Part shown: positions 53,448 to 62,880 of the stretch, in pieces
How the letters are laid out: each line of letters starts with the position of its first letter
How positions within the stretch are numbered: the first letter of the stretch is position 1
DNA from: CBDCVD01 sp965224015
GTDB taxonomy: Bacteria > Pseudomonadota > Alphaproteobacteria > Rhizobiales > CBDCVD01
Length of the DNA stretch: 64,000 bases
Direction: 5' to 3'
Assembly (NCBI GenBank): GCA_965224015.1
Contig: OZ245032.1
Location: forward strand, 2,666,001 to 2,730,000
Notes under the pieces: model-generated
Seen by the model: the letters and a program-made list of their open reading frames with translations, nothing else
Database searches by the model: none
What the model was told of the DNA's origin: nothing
Position numbers and translations under genes: made by a program

Positions 53448-54173
53448 ATGAAAATATCCGAAATGAATTGGGCCGACGTGGAAGCGGCTGTCGCCCGGGA
53501 TCCGCGATGCGTCGTGCCCATTGGCTCAACCGAACAACATGCCCAGCTTTCCCTTTGCGTCGACGCGATCCTTGCTGAGCGTGTAGCCTGTGAGGCCGCC
53601 GCGCCCCTCGAAATACCGGTCTTTCCGGTCATGCCATATGGCCATGCGCCATATTTTAATGCCTTTCCGGGAACCATTACATTGCGGGTCGAGACTCTTC
53701 TGGCGGTTGTCCGCGATGTAATGGCCTCACTGCGCCGAACCGGTTTTCAGCATGTACTTATTGTAAACGGGCATGGTGGCAATAGTCCTGTCGGGGCCCT
53801 GGCGCGGGAATTGATGGCCGACTACCGGGATATTTCGATAAAATTTCACAATTGGTGGAACGCCCCGAAAACCTGGGCCAAGGCGCAGGAGATTCACCCC
53901 TTTCCGAGCCACGCCAACTGGGCCGAGAATTTTTCTTGGACCCGTCTGGCCCATGCGCCAGCCCCTGGTGGCGAAAAGCCACCCATTGATGCGGCCTCCA
54001 AGCTTGCACATCTTGCCCCGGAGGAATTCCGGCAGGCGGTGGATGATGGAAGCTTTGGCGGCCCCTGGCAATTGTCTGATGAAGACATGGCAAGGCTCTG
54101 GGAAACCGGCGTGGCTGAAACGCGCGCAGCATTGGAGGGGCCCTGGCCGGCTCTTGAGAGTACACGGCTATGA
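53448..54173 (+). CDS. Creatininase-family amidohydrolase
   Basis: A 241-residue metal-dependent amidase/lactamase fold related to creatinine amidohydrolase. Metal ligands expected from GSTEQHAQLSLCVDA (Glu, His, Asp), VNGHGGN (His) and HANWAEN (Glu). Substrates in the family include creatinine, formylaminopyrimidines and mycofactocin precursors, so the reaction cannot be fixed. Overlaps the next gene by 4 bases. Confidence 0.88.
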   Translation: MKISEMNWADVEAAVARDPRCVVPIGSTEQHAQLSLCVDAILAERVACEAAAPLEIPVFPVMPYGHAPYFNAFPGTITLRVETLLAVVRDVMASLRRTGFQHVLIVNGHGGNSPVGALARELMADYRDISIKFHNWWNAPKTWAKAQEIHPFPSHANWAENFSWTRLAHAPAPGGEKPPIDAASKLAHLAPEEFRQAVDDGSFGGPWQLSDEDMARLWETGVAETRAALEGPWPALESTRL

Positions 54174-55192
54174 ATGATGAAATCCTCATTTGGGGAGCCG
54201 GGGCTATCGGCGGGGTATTGGGGGCCTATTGGATGCGGGCCGGGATACCCGTGCGGATGGTGGATATTGTGCAGGCACATGCCAAGGCCTGTTCCACTAC
54301 CGGGCTGGCTATTGAGGGGCCGGTTGAGACGTTCAATCAGGTTGTGCTCACTACGACGCCGCAGCACGTCACCGGCACCTACCGCCGTATTGTGCTTGCG
54401 GTAAAGGCTCAGGCAACGCAAGAGGCCATGACAGCCCTGCTGCCCCACCTGGACCGGGATGGTTTTGTACTGTCGGCGCAAAACGGCCTCAATGAAAGGG
54501 TTATTGCCCGGCTTGCAGGGGCGGAGCGCACGATGGGTGCGTTTGTCAATTTTGGGGCTGATTGGCTGGAACCCGGGCGCATTCTGTTTGGCAATCGTGG
54601 CGCGGTCGTTGTGGGGGAAATCGATGGTTCAATTCGCCGCCGTACAGAGGACATGCACACACTGCTGAAGATTTTCGAACCCGATGCGTTATTGACCGAC
54701 GACATTTGGGGGTATCTGTGGGGAAAGCTCGGATACGGCGCCATGCTTTTCGCCACCGCGCTGACACCAGACAGTATGACAACAAATTTTGCTGATCCTG
54801 CGCGTGGCCCCGCGTTGATTGGTCTTGCCCGGGAAGTTGTACAAACAGCCCTGGCAGACAATGTTACGCCCAGATCATTTAATGGATTCGAACCGCAGGC
54901 ATTTATGCCCGGTGCATCCGATCACGCTGCGCGCGCCAGTATTGCACGGCTTGCACAGTTTACTGCCAGGACAGCCAAGACCCATTCCGGTATATGGCGA
55001 GACCTTGCCATCCGCAAACGCCGGACCGAAGTTGATCCGCAGGTTGGAGCCATCGTCAAGATTGCAGCAGGTCATAACATAAAGACGCCTCTTCTGGCCC
55101 GGCTTGTTACCCTCATTCACAATATTGAGGAGGGATGCCGACCTCAGTCCATTGAGACGTTTCAGGCGCTTAACGAGGTGATCTGTCAATGA
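54170..55192 (+). CDS. Ketopantoate reductase-family oxidoreductase (ApbA/PanE)
   Basis: A 340-residue NADPH-dependent reductase: GAGAIGGVLGAYW nucleotide loop, LVLAVKAQ-like region (VLAVKAQATQEAM), catalytic-Lys region GYLWGKLGYGAMLF. Longer than typical PanE (about 300). In a catabolic operon it more likely oxidises or reduces a hydroxy-acid intermediate than makes pantoate. Confidence 0.87.
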   Translation: MNDEILIWGAGAIGGVLGAYWMRAGIPVRMVDIVQAHAKACSTTGLAIEGPVETFNQVVLTTTPQHVTGTYRRIVLAVKAQATQEAMTALLPHLDRDGFVLSAQNGLNERVIARLAGAERTMGAFVNFGADWLEPGRILFGNRGAVVVGEIDGSIRRRTEDMHTLLKIFEPDALLTDDIWGYLWGKLGYGAMLFATALTPDSMTTNFADPARGPALIGLAREVVQTALADNVTPRSFNGFEPQAFMPGASDHAARASIARLAQFTARTAKTHSGIWRDLAIRKRRTEVDPQVGAIVKIAAGHNIKTPLLARLVTLIHNIEEGCRPQSIETFQALNEVICQ

Positions 55193-55932
55193 CACAGCGC
55201 ATAGCTCTGGTAACGGGTGTCGTCGGCAATATAGGTGCGAGTATCGCAAAAAAGCTGGCCTCAGTTGGCGCCACTGTTGTCATTACGGATTTGAAAGGGC
55301 CAGAGTTTGAAAAGGTTCGTGAAACCCTGAACATGCCCGCAATAGCGGCAGACTTGGGCGATCGCGGTGAAGTCACGGAGCTGGTTGACAGGGTCAGTCA
55401 CGATTTCGGCGCACCGGACATTCTGGTTTCCGCGGCGGGGGGCGTATGCGGTCAGATCCATCAACCCTTGGAAAAGGTTTCCGAGAGCGACTGGCGGATT
55501 TTGTTCGCTGCGAACGTGGACAGCGCCTTTTTTCTCAGCCAGGCGGTTGCCGTCAATATGAAAAAAACAGGCTGGGGGCGCATTATCACTATCAGTTCGG
55601 GGGCGGGTCTGCGCCCAAGTCGCACCGGTATCCAGGCCTATGCAGCCGCAAAACATGCCCTTGTCGGCCTTACTCGCCAGCTTAGCCAGGAACTGGGAAG
55701 ATATGGTATTACCGTCAATTCGATCGCCCCGGGCTTTATTCTGTCCAATCCTGCGACCTTGCGCCAATGGCAGGGGTATGGCGCGCAAGGGCAGCGCCGA
55801 CTGGTCGAGGAAATTCATACCCGCCGTATTGGAACGCCGGATGACATTGCCAATGCAGCGGCGTTTTTCGCCAGTGAGGAAAGCAGCTGGATCAGTGGTC
55901 AAGTGCTATTGGTCGATGGAGGTTCCGCATGA
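55189..55932 (+). CDS. Short-chain dehydrogenase/reductase
   Basis: A 247-residue classical SDR: TGVVGNIGASIAKKL cofactor loop, catalytic Ser in TISSGAGLRPS, and Y-x-x-x-K in QAYAAAKHALVG; C-terminal SGQVLLVDGG. NAD preference is suggested by Asp after the second strand (VVITDLKG). Overlaps both neighbours by 4 bases. Confidence 0.92.
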   Translation: MTQRIALVTGVVGNIGASIAKKLASVGATVVITDLKGPEFEKVRETLNMPAIAADLGDRGEVTELVDRVSHDFGAPDILVSAAGGVCGQIHQPLEKVSESDWRILFAANVDSAFFLSQAVAVNMKKTGWGRIITISSGAGLRPSRTGIQAYAAAKHALVGLTRQLSQELGRYGITVNSIAPGFILSNPATLRQWQGYGAQGQRRLVEEIHTRRIGTPDDIANAAAFFASEESSWISGQVLLVDGGSA

Positions 55933-57368
55933 GCGATCCTGTTCTTACCCATATCCAGGCCAATCGATCCCGCAGTCTTGATCGGTTGAAGGCCTATATT
56001 CGCTGCCCCTCGGTCAGCACCGACCCGGCTTATCGTGACGGCATGGAACAGGCTCGCCGTCTGGTGGAAACCTGGCTTGATGCGGCCGGATTTGCCAACC
56101 GAAGACGATTGGACAGCGGTGGCCATGCAGCGATTTACGCCGATTGGGTTGAAGCTCCCGGAAAGCCGACCCTTTTGCTTTATGGCCATTACGATGTTCA
56201 GCCGCCGGACCCGGCCGCGTTGTGGCAATCGCCACCCTTCGAGCCGGAGGAACGCGATGGCCGGTTATACGGGCGTGGTGTTTCCGACGATAAGGCACCC
56301 GTGGTTATTGCCCTTGAGGTTCTGGCTGCCTTTCTTGCAGTTGAAGGCGGATTGCCGGTCAACATCAAACTTTTGATCGAGGGCGAAGAGGAAATGGGAA
56401 GCCCGACACTCCCAGCGATTTTCCAAAAACACAGGGCGCTGCTTTCGGCTGATGCGGTTTTATCCGCAGATGGCGCCCGCTGGCGGCCCGATCTGGTATC
56501 CATCAATGTTGGCTCAAGAGGCAGTGGCGGCATGGAGTTTCAGGTGCGCACCGCAGTAAAAGACCTGCATTCCGGCCGCTATGGCGGTGTCGTACCCAAT
56601 GCACTGCATGTGCTGGCCGGTATTGTCGCCAGCCTGCATGACGAAAACGGCCGGATCGCCATAGACGGATTTTACGATGGGGTTAAAGAGCCGAGTGAAG
56701 CTGAGCGGTCGAACATCGCCACATTTGCGCTCGATGAAAATGAATTCTACGCTAACCTGGAGGCAGTACCTGCCGGTGAGGCTGGCTATGGATTGCTTGA
56801 GCGTTTGTGGCTGAGGCCGAGTTTGGATGTCAATGGCATATGGGGTGGCTATACCGGTGCCGGGGGCAAAACTGTGATCGCCCATAAAGGATGGGCAAAG
56901 ATCACCACACGGCTTGTCTGCGGCCAGGACCCCGCGCATATACGGGCCGCAACCATCGCACATTTGCAGAAGGTTTGTCCGCCTGGTGTTCGGCTTGACA
57001 TAACTGACGAACGGGGCTGGACGGGCGCCTACACGGTTCCTGAAGCCCATCCGCTCCTGTTGGCCGCTGAGCAGGCTCTGGAGACAACCACTGGCACGCG
57101 CCCGCGGCGGGTGCGTATTGGTGCCACCCTACCGCTGACTGAAATTGTCAATCGCGTTCTGGGTATCGATACTGTAATGTTCTCGTTCTCCACTGCGGAT
57201 GAGGACTTTCATGCGCCCAACGAATGTTTCCGCCTGACATCAATTGATGAAGGTTTTGCGGCGTGGACTGAAATTTTACGGGTTTTGGGAAAACAGAAGG
57301 CTGGCGACTATGCCGCTTATACCAGCGGTATTGGCTTTATAGACACGCCGACTGGTGTACCGCCTTGA
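55929..57368 (+). CDS. M20-family dipeptidase/amidohydrolase, 3' end replaced by a repeat
   Basis: Metallopeptidase of 479 residues. Metal site: His/Asp in LYGHYDVQPP, Asp in GRGVSDDKAP, Glu pair in LIEGEEEMGS, and the final His in DEDFHAPNE; the dimerisation domain spans about 200-350. After GDYAA the frame enters 101-bp element M and ends YTSGIGFIDTPTGVPP. The tail is outside the catalytic domains. Last gene of the MarR operon; probably hydrolyses the imported peptide-like compound. Confidence 0.92.
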   Translation: MSDPVLTHIQANRSRSLDRLKAYIRCPSVSTDPAYRDGMEQARRLVETWLDAAGFANRRRLDSGGHAAIYADWVEAPGKPTLLLYGHYDVQPPDPAALWQSPPFEPEERDGRLYGRGVSDDKAPVVIALEVLAAFLAVEGGLPVNIKLLIEGEEEMGSPTLPAIFQKHRALLSADAVLSADGARWRPDLVSINVGSRGSGGMEFQVRTAVKDLHSGRYGGVVPNALHVLAGIVASLHDENGRIAIDGFYDGVKEPSEAERSNIATFALDENEFYANLEAVPAGEAGYGLLERLWLRPSLDVNGIWGGYTGAGGKTVIAHKGWAKITTRLVCGQDPAHIRAATIAHLQKVCPPGVRLDITDERGWTGAYTVPEAHPLLLAAEQALETTTGTRPRRVRIGATLPLTEIVNRVLGIDTVMFSFSTADEDFHAPNECFRLTSIDEGFAAWTEILRVLGKQKAGDYAAYTSGIGFIDTPTGVPP

Positions 57369-57420
57369 TAACATAACTCTTTGACGCTAAGCCATGAGTC
57401 ATTGGCAAGGACCCTTGGTA
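57320..57420 (+). mobile_element. 101-bp element, copy M
   Basis: Forward orientation, TTA on both sides (57317-57319, 57421-57423). Its first 49 bases provide the tail and stop of the M20 gene. Confidence 0.93.
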
Positions 57421-57949
57421 TTACCGGTCTGCTCCGGGAAATCCTGCAAACTAAGGCGTGTCATGTCTTAATAGAGCCCAATCGGAAACCCGAAGGGACG
57501 GGCGCTTTTGCTATAGTATAACGTTCTTCCGCGCGCGCGGGTGCGCCGCCCATAATTCCAGTTACGCAAAAGAAACACCCCTTACGATAAGCTTCTGCTC
57601 GTACAATTTGCGACACTTTTTTGCTTCATAATGGTATTTATGCGCTCTATTCTCAAAGGCCATTCGCAAGGAAGGACAAGCCGGTCCTATAGGTATGGTA
57701 CCAGAGGTATGGTACCAGAGGTATGGGTTTTTTGTACACACTGACTTGTGGGCATATGTATTAGCGGGCCGACCAGGTCGTCAATGGACGTTTCCTCCAT
57801 GGATCGTGCTGATTGGACAATGCTTTTCAACCTGGTGCGCAAGCGTTAAACGCAAATCCCCGTGGGATGAATTGCGTATTCAGAGCATACAGACGTACCA
57901 GCCGGTCCCTTGACCCGGACCTGGACCCGGACCAACAGGAACTTTTCTG
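57421..57949. repeat. Long intergenic gap full of repeat debris
   Basis: No gene recognised. It has a GGCGTGTCATGTCTTAATAG arm (57455 on), a segment matching 25455 in reverse (57485-57515), a duplicated TACCAGAGGTATGG, and a broken variant-type 101-bp copy (about 57715-57868) interrupted by unrelated sequence. Confidence 0.55.
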
Positions 57950-59350
57950 ATGACGTTCAGTGACACTGAGCGCGACACGCGCCATGCCAGCCCAAGGCTC
58001 TGGGTTCTGATATTGCGTTTTGTGGTACCGGTTGCGATCCTGGCAACAGCAGGATATCTGGCCTGGAGCCTGGTATCCAATCGACCGCAAGCCGTGGAAG
58101 GCCAGGTCCGCGAGCGTTCCTATGTCATCAGGACCGTGCCTGCTGTGATCGGTACCGAAAACACCGGCATTGTTGTTTTTGGGGAGATCCGTTCGGTACG
58201 CTCAGTGGAGCTGAGAGTTCCCGTCTCCGGCAAGGTGGTTCGCGTCAGTCCGCAACTTGAGGTTGGCAATCTTGTCACCGAGGGGACGGAATTGATTGCG
58301 ATTGATCGGTTCACCTATGAAGGCGAGCTGCGCGATGCTGAAGTGGCCCTGTTCGATTCCAAAGCGCGCCTGGCTGAAGCTGAAGCACAGCTTAGTCTTG
58401 AGCGCACCGGCCTGGCCAATGCCACCAAGCAATTGTCTTTGGCGTCGAAGGATTTGCAGCGGGCTCAGGCCTTGCGCAAGTCCGGTGCGGTTACGAAAAA
58501 GCACGTGGATGATCGGGACCTGGTTGTCCTCCAGCGCCGCGCATCCGTTCAGCGCGGAACCGACATGATCGCGGTTCTCAAGGCTAAACTTGATCAGGCC
58601 CGTCTGGCCATCAAGCGCGCCGAATGGAAACTAGAACAGGCGCAACGCAATCTCAGCGATACGGTGCTCAAAGCGCCCTTCGACGGCGTGGTGCGCTCAA
58701 AGAACACGGAGCTTGGGCGCATTGCCGACACCAATGACATGATCCTCTCCCTGTACGATCCGGACAAGCTGGAGGTGCGGTTTATCCTCTCCGATCGCCA
58801 ATACGGGCGCTTGCTGGCGCAAGGGTCTCCCATTGGGCGCAAGGTTTCGGTGATCTGGCGTATCGGTGATGCGCCGATAACCTTTGACGGGGAGGTTGAG
58901 CGCATAGGCGCGGATGTCAAATCCAGCGAAGGGGGGATTGAGCTATTCGCCACGGTCATACCATCGGGTGCCGTTTCACTGCGCCCGGGGGCCTTTGTGG
59001 AGGTGTCTCTACCTGGCCCGACTTATGAAAATGTCGCACGTTTGCCCGAGAGTGCGCTTTATAACGGCACCCATGTGTTTGTGGTCGAAAACGACCGCAT
59101 CGCGCGCCGCGATGTACGCGCTCTGAGCTATGACGACAAGGATGTTCTGGTGCGCGGAGATTTGAAAACCGCCGATCAAGTCATGATCACCCGAATCGCG
59201 GAGGCTGGCCCGGGATTGAAGGTGACTTTGGAGCCGCAACCCGCCAAGGGTCCCAACGGCCTCAACAAACGCGACACCGGCGACAAGACCCCACAACAAT
59301 CGGCGAGGGGGATCCGCAACCGCAAGGCGGATCAAACGGTGACCCCATGA
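57950..59350 (+). CDS. RND efflux periplasmic adaptor (membrane fusion protein)
   Basis: A 466-residue HlyD/AcrA-type subunit. One N-terminal membrane anchor (VLILRFVVPVAILATAGYLAW), lipoyl half-motifs around GKVVRVSPQLEVGNLV and LKAPFDGVVRSKN, an alpha-hairpin coiled coil between them (about 130-220), and beta-barrel segments. Links the inner-membrane pump to an outer-membrane channel not encoded here. Overlaps the pump gene by 4 bases. Confidence 0.92.
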   Translation: MTFSDTERDTRHASPRLWVLILRFVVPVAILATAGYLAWSLVSNRPQAVEGQVRERSYVIRTVPAVIGTENTGIVVFGEIRSVRSVELRVPVSGKVVRVSPQLEVGNLVTEGTELIAIDRFTYEGELRDAEVALFDSKARLAEAEAQLSLERTGLANATKQLSLASKDLQRAQALRKSGAVTKKHVDDRDLVVLQRRASVQRGTDMIAVLKAKLDQARLAIKRAEWKLEQAQRNLSDTVLKAPFDGVVRSKNTELGRIADTNDMILSLYDPDKLEVRFILSDRQYGRLLAQGSPIGRKVSVIWRIGDAPITFDGEVERIGADVKSSEGGIELFATVIPSGAVSLRPGAFVEVSLPGPTYENVARLPESALYNGTHVFVVENDRIARRDVRALSYDDKDVLVRGDLKTADQVMITRIAEAGPGLKVTLEPQPAKGPNGLNKRDTGDKTPQQSARGIRNRKADQTVTP

Positions 59351-62300
59351 ATCCGCATGATACCACAGGTGGCGGCATTATCAGGCTTTTTGTTCGCCAT
59401 AGAAACGCGGCCAATATTCTGATGATTGTGCTGATGATGTTTGGCGCTTGGGGGCTGACCAAAATCCGCTACGATGTGTTTCCGCCCATTGAATTCAACT
59501 CGATGACGGTGAATATCGTTTGGCCTGGCGCCAGCGCTGAGGACAATGAAGCAAATATTGTCAACGCGGTGGAGCCGGCGTTGCGTTATCTTGATGGGGT
59601 GAGCGAAATGGAGAGCCGAGCCCAGGAAGGGGTTTCGGTGATTGATCTCGAATTCACTGCCGATACAAATATGCAAAAGGCGCAGGCGGATGTCGAGGCT
59701 GCGCTTGAGGGCCTCACCACCTTGCCGGAGGACGCCGAGGAGCCGGAGATTAATTTTCGCAAGCGGTTTGACCTAGTGGCGCGGATAGCAATCTATGGCC
59801 CGTTTTCCGAGTCCGCCCTTCGCGCTTATGCGCGCGAGATGCGCGACCGACTTCTGGATGCCGGCATCGATCGGGTGACCTTAAACGGCTATCGCGCACA
59901 GGAGATCACCGTCAAGTTGGACCATCGTCAACTGCGTAGACTGGGTCTGACCGTTCGCGAGGTTGCCGATCGTATCGCCAACAGCACTACAGATGTCCCC
60001 TCAGGGCAGCTGGAGAGCGAGGTTACAAAGCAGATTCGCGTCCTCGCCGGCAACCAGAACCAGCGGGATATAGCCGATATCGAGGTCAAAACGCTGCCAA
60101 CGGGTCAGAGTATCACCCTTGGTGAAATTGCGTCCATCCAGCGCACATACGACAAGGATCAGCAACAATCGTTCAACCGCGGGGCGCGTGCAATCGAACT
60201 GGCGGTCTACCGCTCCAGTGCTATTGACGCCCTCGCGGCATCGAACCGGCTGTCGGCGTTTCTTGAGAACTACCGCGAGACCCTGCCTGAAGCTTTACGT
60301 CTCGAAATTTATTCCGATACGACAAAATTTCTGCGTGCGCGCATTCTGTTGCTCTTGAAGAACGGAGCGACGGGCCTTGTGCTGGTGCTGATTATTCTGT
60401 TCGTGTTTTTGAATTTCCGCATCGCTTTCTGGGTGGCATTGGGAATTCCGATCGCGTTTCTGGCGACCTTCGGGGTGATGTTTGTCATGGATCAATCAAT
60501 CAATATGATCTCTCTGTTTGCCCTGATCATGACATTGGGGATTATTGTCGATGATGCCATTGTGGTTGGGGAACACACGGCCACACGCCTTGAGGCCGGG
60601 GATCCACCTTATCTGGCAGCAGAGACAGGGGCACGGCGCATGATGCTGCCGGTTATTGCCGCCATGCTCACCACAGTGGCGGCGTTTTCGACGATTTTGC
60701 TTGCCGATAACGATATGGGGCAGATCATGAAACCGTTGCCGATGGTGACGATTGCGGTCCTGATAGCGTCCCTGATGGAGTGTTTTTTAATTCTGCCGGG
60801 GCACCTGCGTCATGCAGGAAAGTCGGCGGTAACGGGGGGGCGCTTTCGTCGTGCATTTGATAAGCGGTTTGATCAATTTCGCAGCGGTCCGTTCCAGCGC
60901 CTGGTGGCCCTGTCGTATGCCTGGCGCTATACGACCTGCGCGATTGCCTTTGCCGGCGGGATCATTGTCGTTGGCATGTTCATGAGCAAGCAGATTGGTT
61001 TTGTATTTTTCCCCAGTATCGAATCGGAGAACATCTCCGCCCGGATCATCTTCAACGCCGGGATTGCCGAGCGGGACGCCCTCGACGCCCTGGAGGCGCT
61101 TGAGGCGTCGCTGTTTGATGTGGCGGACCGCTTGGGCGGCAACGAAAAGCTGGTCGAGACGGCCATTGTCACCTTTACCCGCGGGGGGCGGCTTGGGGAT
61201 TCGGGGCGTATCGAGGTGGAACTGACCGATGCAGAAATCCGCACCATTCGCACCTCTAACATCATCCGCAATTGGCAGCGCGCTATGCCCAAACTGGCTG
61301 GTATCAAACGCGTTGCCATGCGCGAACGCCGTCCGGGACCGCGCGGGCGTGACATTGATATCCGTTTGCTTGGGGGAACACCGGAGACCCTCAAGCGAGC
61401 CTCACTGGATTTGCAAAATACTTTACGAGGGTTCGAGGGCCTTTCGGCGATCGATGACAATCTTGATTTTGGCAAACCGGAGTTGGTGATGCAGCTGGCA
61501 CCACGCGGCTCTGCACTCGGCTTTACCATTCGCTCCCTTGGGCAGGCGGTACGGGATGCATTTCAAGGTGTTACTGCGCGGCGCCTAGCCAGTGACGACG
61601 ATGAGGTGACCATAGAGGTCTCCCAGGATATCGGCAATCAAACCGGTGACAGCTTGCGCAATTTCCTCATCAAGTCTCCCAGCGGGGAATTCATTCCCCT
61701 GTCCGAACTCGTTACCTTTACGGAGCGCCAGGGGTTTGCGATTATTCGCCATGAAGACGGCGCTGCCGTGGTCTCCGTTACGGCTGACGTGGATACCGCT
61801 ATCACCACAGGCCCCCAGGTGCTGGCAAGCCTTGAGACCAAAGCGCTGCCGGGGCTTGCCGGGAAATACGGCATTCGCTACAAGTTTGAGGGGCGCGCGC
61901 GCGAGACCAGCGAAACGGTTCGTGATTTGATCATTTCGGCAGGCCTTTCATTGGCCGTTATCTATCTGATTATCGCCAGCGTGACGGCGAGCTATGGGCG
62001 TCCACTGGCGGTTATGCTTATCATCCCCTTCAGCGTAGTGGGGGCTATCCTGGGCCATGCTCTGCTGGGTTACAATGTCAATATCATGAGCTTGTTCGCG
62101 ATTCTTGGCCTGTCTGGAATCGTTGTCAATGACTCGATTATTCTTGTCAGTCGCCTTGATGAGCGTCTCAGGAGCGGGGACGATTTGCGTAGTGCGGCGA
62201 TCGGAGCCTCCTGCGATCGGCTGCGGGCCGTGCTGCTGACATCACTGACCACCATTGGCGGCCTGACCCCACTCCTGTTTGAAAAGAGCTTGCAAGCCCA

Positions 62301-62463
62301 GTTCCTGATCCCCATGGCGATCACCATTGTTTTCGGTCTGGCAACGGCAACGCTTCTGGTCCTGTTTCTGGTTCCTGCCTATGTGGGGATTGGTAACGAC
62401 ATCATGCGTCTTTTTCGCCGCTATTTCGGCCTTGATTCCCCCCGCGCGATCCCCAGCCATTAG
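59347..62463 (+). CDS. RND efflux pump, inner-membrane transporter
   Basis: A 1038-residue proton-driven exporter with the twelve-helix, two-large-loop layout of AcrB relatives. The proton-relay Asp pair is in LGIIVDDAIVVGEH; the matching segment GLSGIVVNDSIILVS occurs in the second half. NIVWPGASAEDNEANIV and YDVFPPIEFN open the porter domain. Substrate unknown; the branch is closer to hydrophobe/amphiphile exporters than to metal exporters. The TAG stop begins a repeat-like TAGAGC. Confidence 0.93.
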   Translation: MNPHDTTGGGIIRLFVRHRNAANILMIVLMMFGAWGLTKIRYDVFPPIEFNSMTVNIVWPGASAEDNEANIVNAVEPALRYLDGVSEMESRAQEGVSVIDLEFTADTNMQKAQADVEAALEGLTTLPEDAEEPEINFRKRFDLVARIAIYGPFSESALRAYAREMRDRLLDAGIDRVTLNGYRAQEITVKLDHRQLRRLGLTVREVADRIANSTTDVPSGQLESEVTKQIRVLAGNQNQRDIADIEVKTLPTGQSITLGEIASIQRTYDKDQQQSFNRGARAIELAVYRSSAIDALAASNRLSAFLENYRETLPEALRLEIYSDTTKFLRARILLLLKNGATGLVLVLIILFVFLNFRIAFWVALGIPIAFLATFGVMFVMDQSINMISLFALIMTLGIIVDDAIVVGEHTATRLEAGDPPYLAAETGARRMMLPVIAAMLTTVAAFSTILLADNDMGQIMKPLPMVTIAVLIASLMECFLILPGHLRHAGKSAVTGGRFRRAFDKRFDQFRSGPFQRLVALSYAWRYTTCAIAFAGGIIVVGMFMSKQIGFVFFPSIESENISARIIFNAGIAERDALDALEALEASLFDVADRLGGNEKLVETAIVTFTRGGRLGDSGRIEVELTDAEIRTIRTSNIIRNWQRAMPKLAGIKRVAMRERRPGPRGRDIDIRLLGGTPETLKRASLDLQNTLRGFEGLSAIDDNLDFGKPELVMQLAPRGSALGFTIRSLGQAVRDAFQGVTARRLASDDDEVTIEVSQDIGNQTGDSLRNFLIKSPSGEFIPLSELVTFTERQGFAIIRHEDGAAVVSVTADVDTAITTGPQVLASLETKALPGLAGKYGIRYKFEGRARETSETVRDLIISAGLSLAVIYLIIASVTASYGRPLAVMLIIPFSVVGAILGHALLGYNVNIMSLFAILGLSGIVVNDSIILVSRLDERLRSGDDLRSAAIGASCDRLRAVLLTSLTTIGGLTPLLFEKSLQAQFLIPMAITIVFGLATATLLVLFLVPAYVGIGNDIMRLFRRYFGLDSPRAIPSH

Positions 62464-62754
62464 AGCATCGGGCGATTAGAGTCTGATTCAAAATTCGGTG
62501 CCACCATCGTAGCTGACTAAAATTGCATATGATTTTGGCGATTTTCCTGCTCCTGTACAACATTCAGCCTTCCATAAGGGCACAAATGGTTTCATTTTAT
62601 CCTAAAACCGACGCATTGGATGTCGCAAATTGAATTTCCAATCAGGCTCTTAGCTGTATTCATTTTGCTATGGGGACAACTAAACGCATGCTGATCTATA
62701 GCAACAACGGACACTTCGAATAATTTCCGCCTCTCATCCGTTTATATAATATAA
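62464..62754. other. AT-rich gap after the RND pump
   Basis: No gene seen. It contains the segment CATTTTGCTATGGGGACAACTAAACGCATGCTGATC (about 62661-62696), matching the palindromic segment at 40277-40318 in reverse. Confidence 0.45.
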
Positions 62755-62855
62755 TACAAAGGGCCCTTGACAATGACTCATGGGTTAGCGTCAAAGAGGT
62801 GTGTTAGCGAGGCAGTACACCAGTCGGCGTGTATATAAAGCCAATACCGCTGGTA
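62755..62855 (-). mobile_element. 101-bp element, copy N
   Basis: Reverse orientation, TAA on both sides; starts TACA instead of TACC. Lies just before the DUF4399 gene and so within its promoter region. Confidence 0.9.
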
Positions 62856-62880
62856 TAAATCACATATTTGGGAGAGATAC

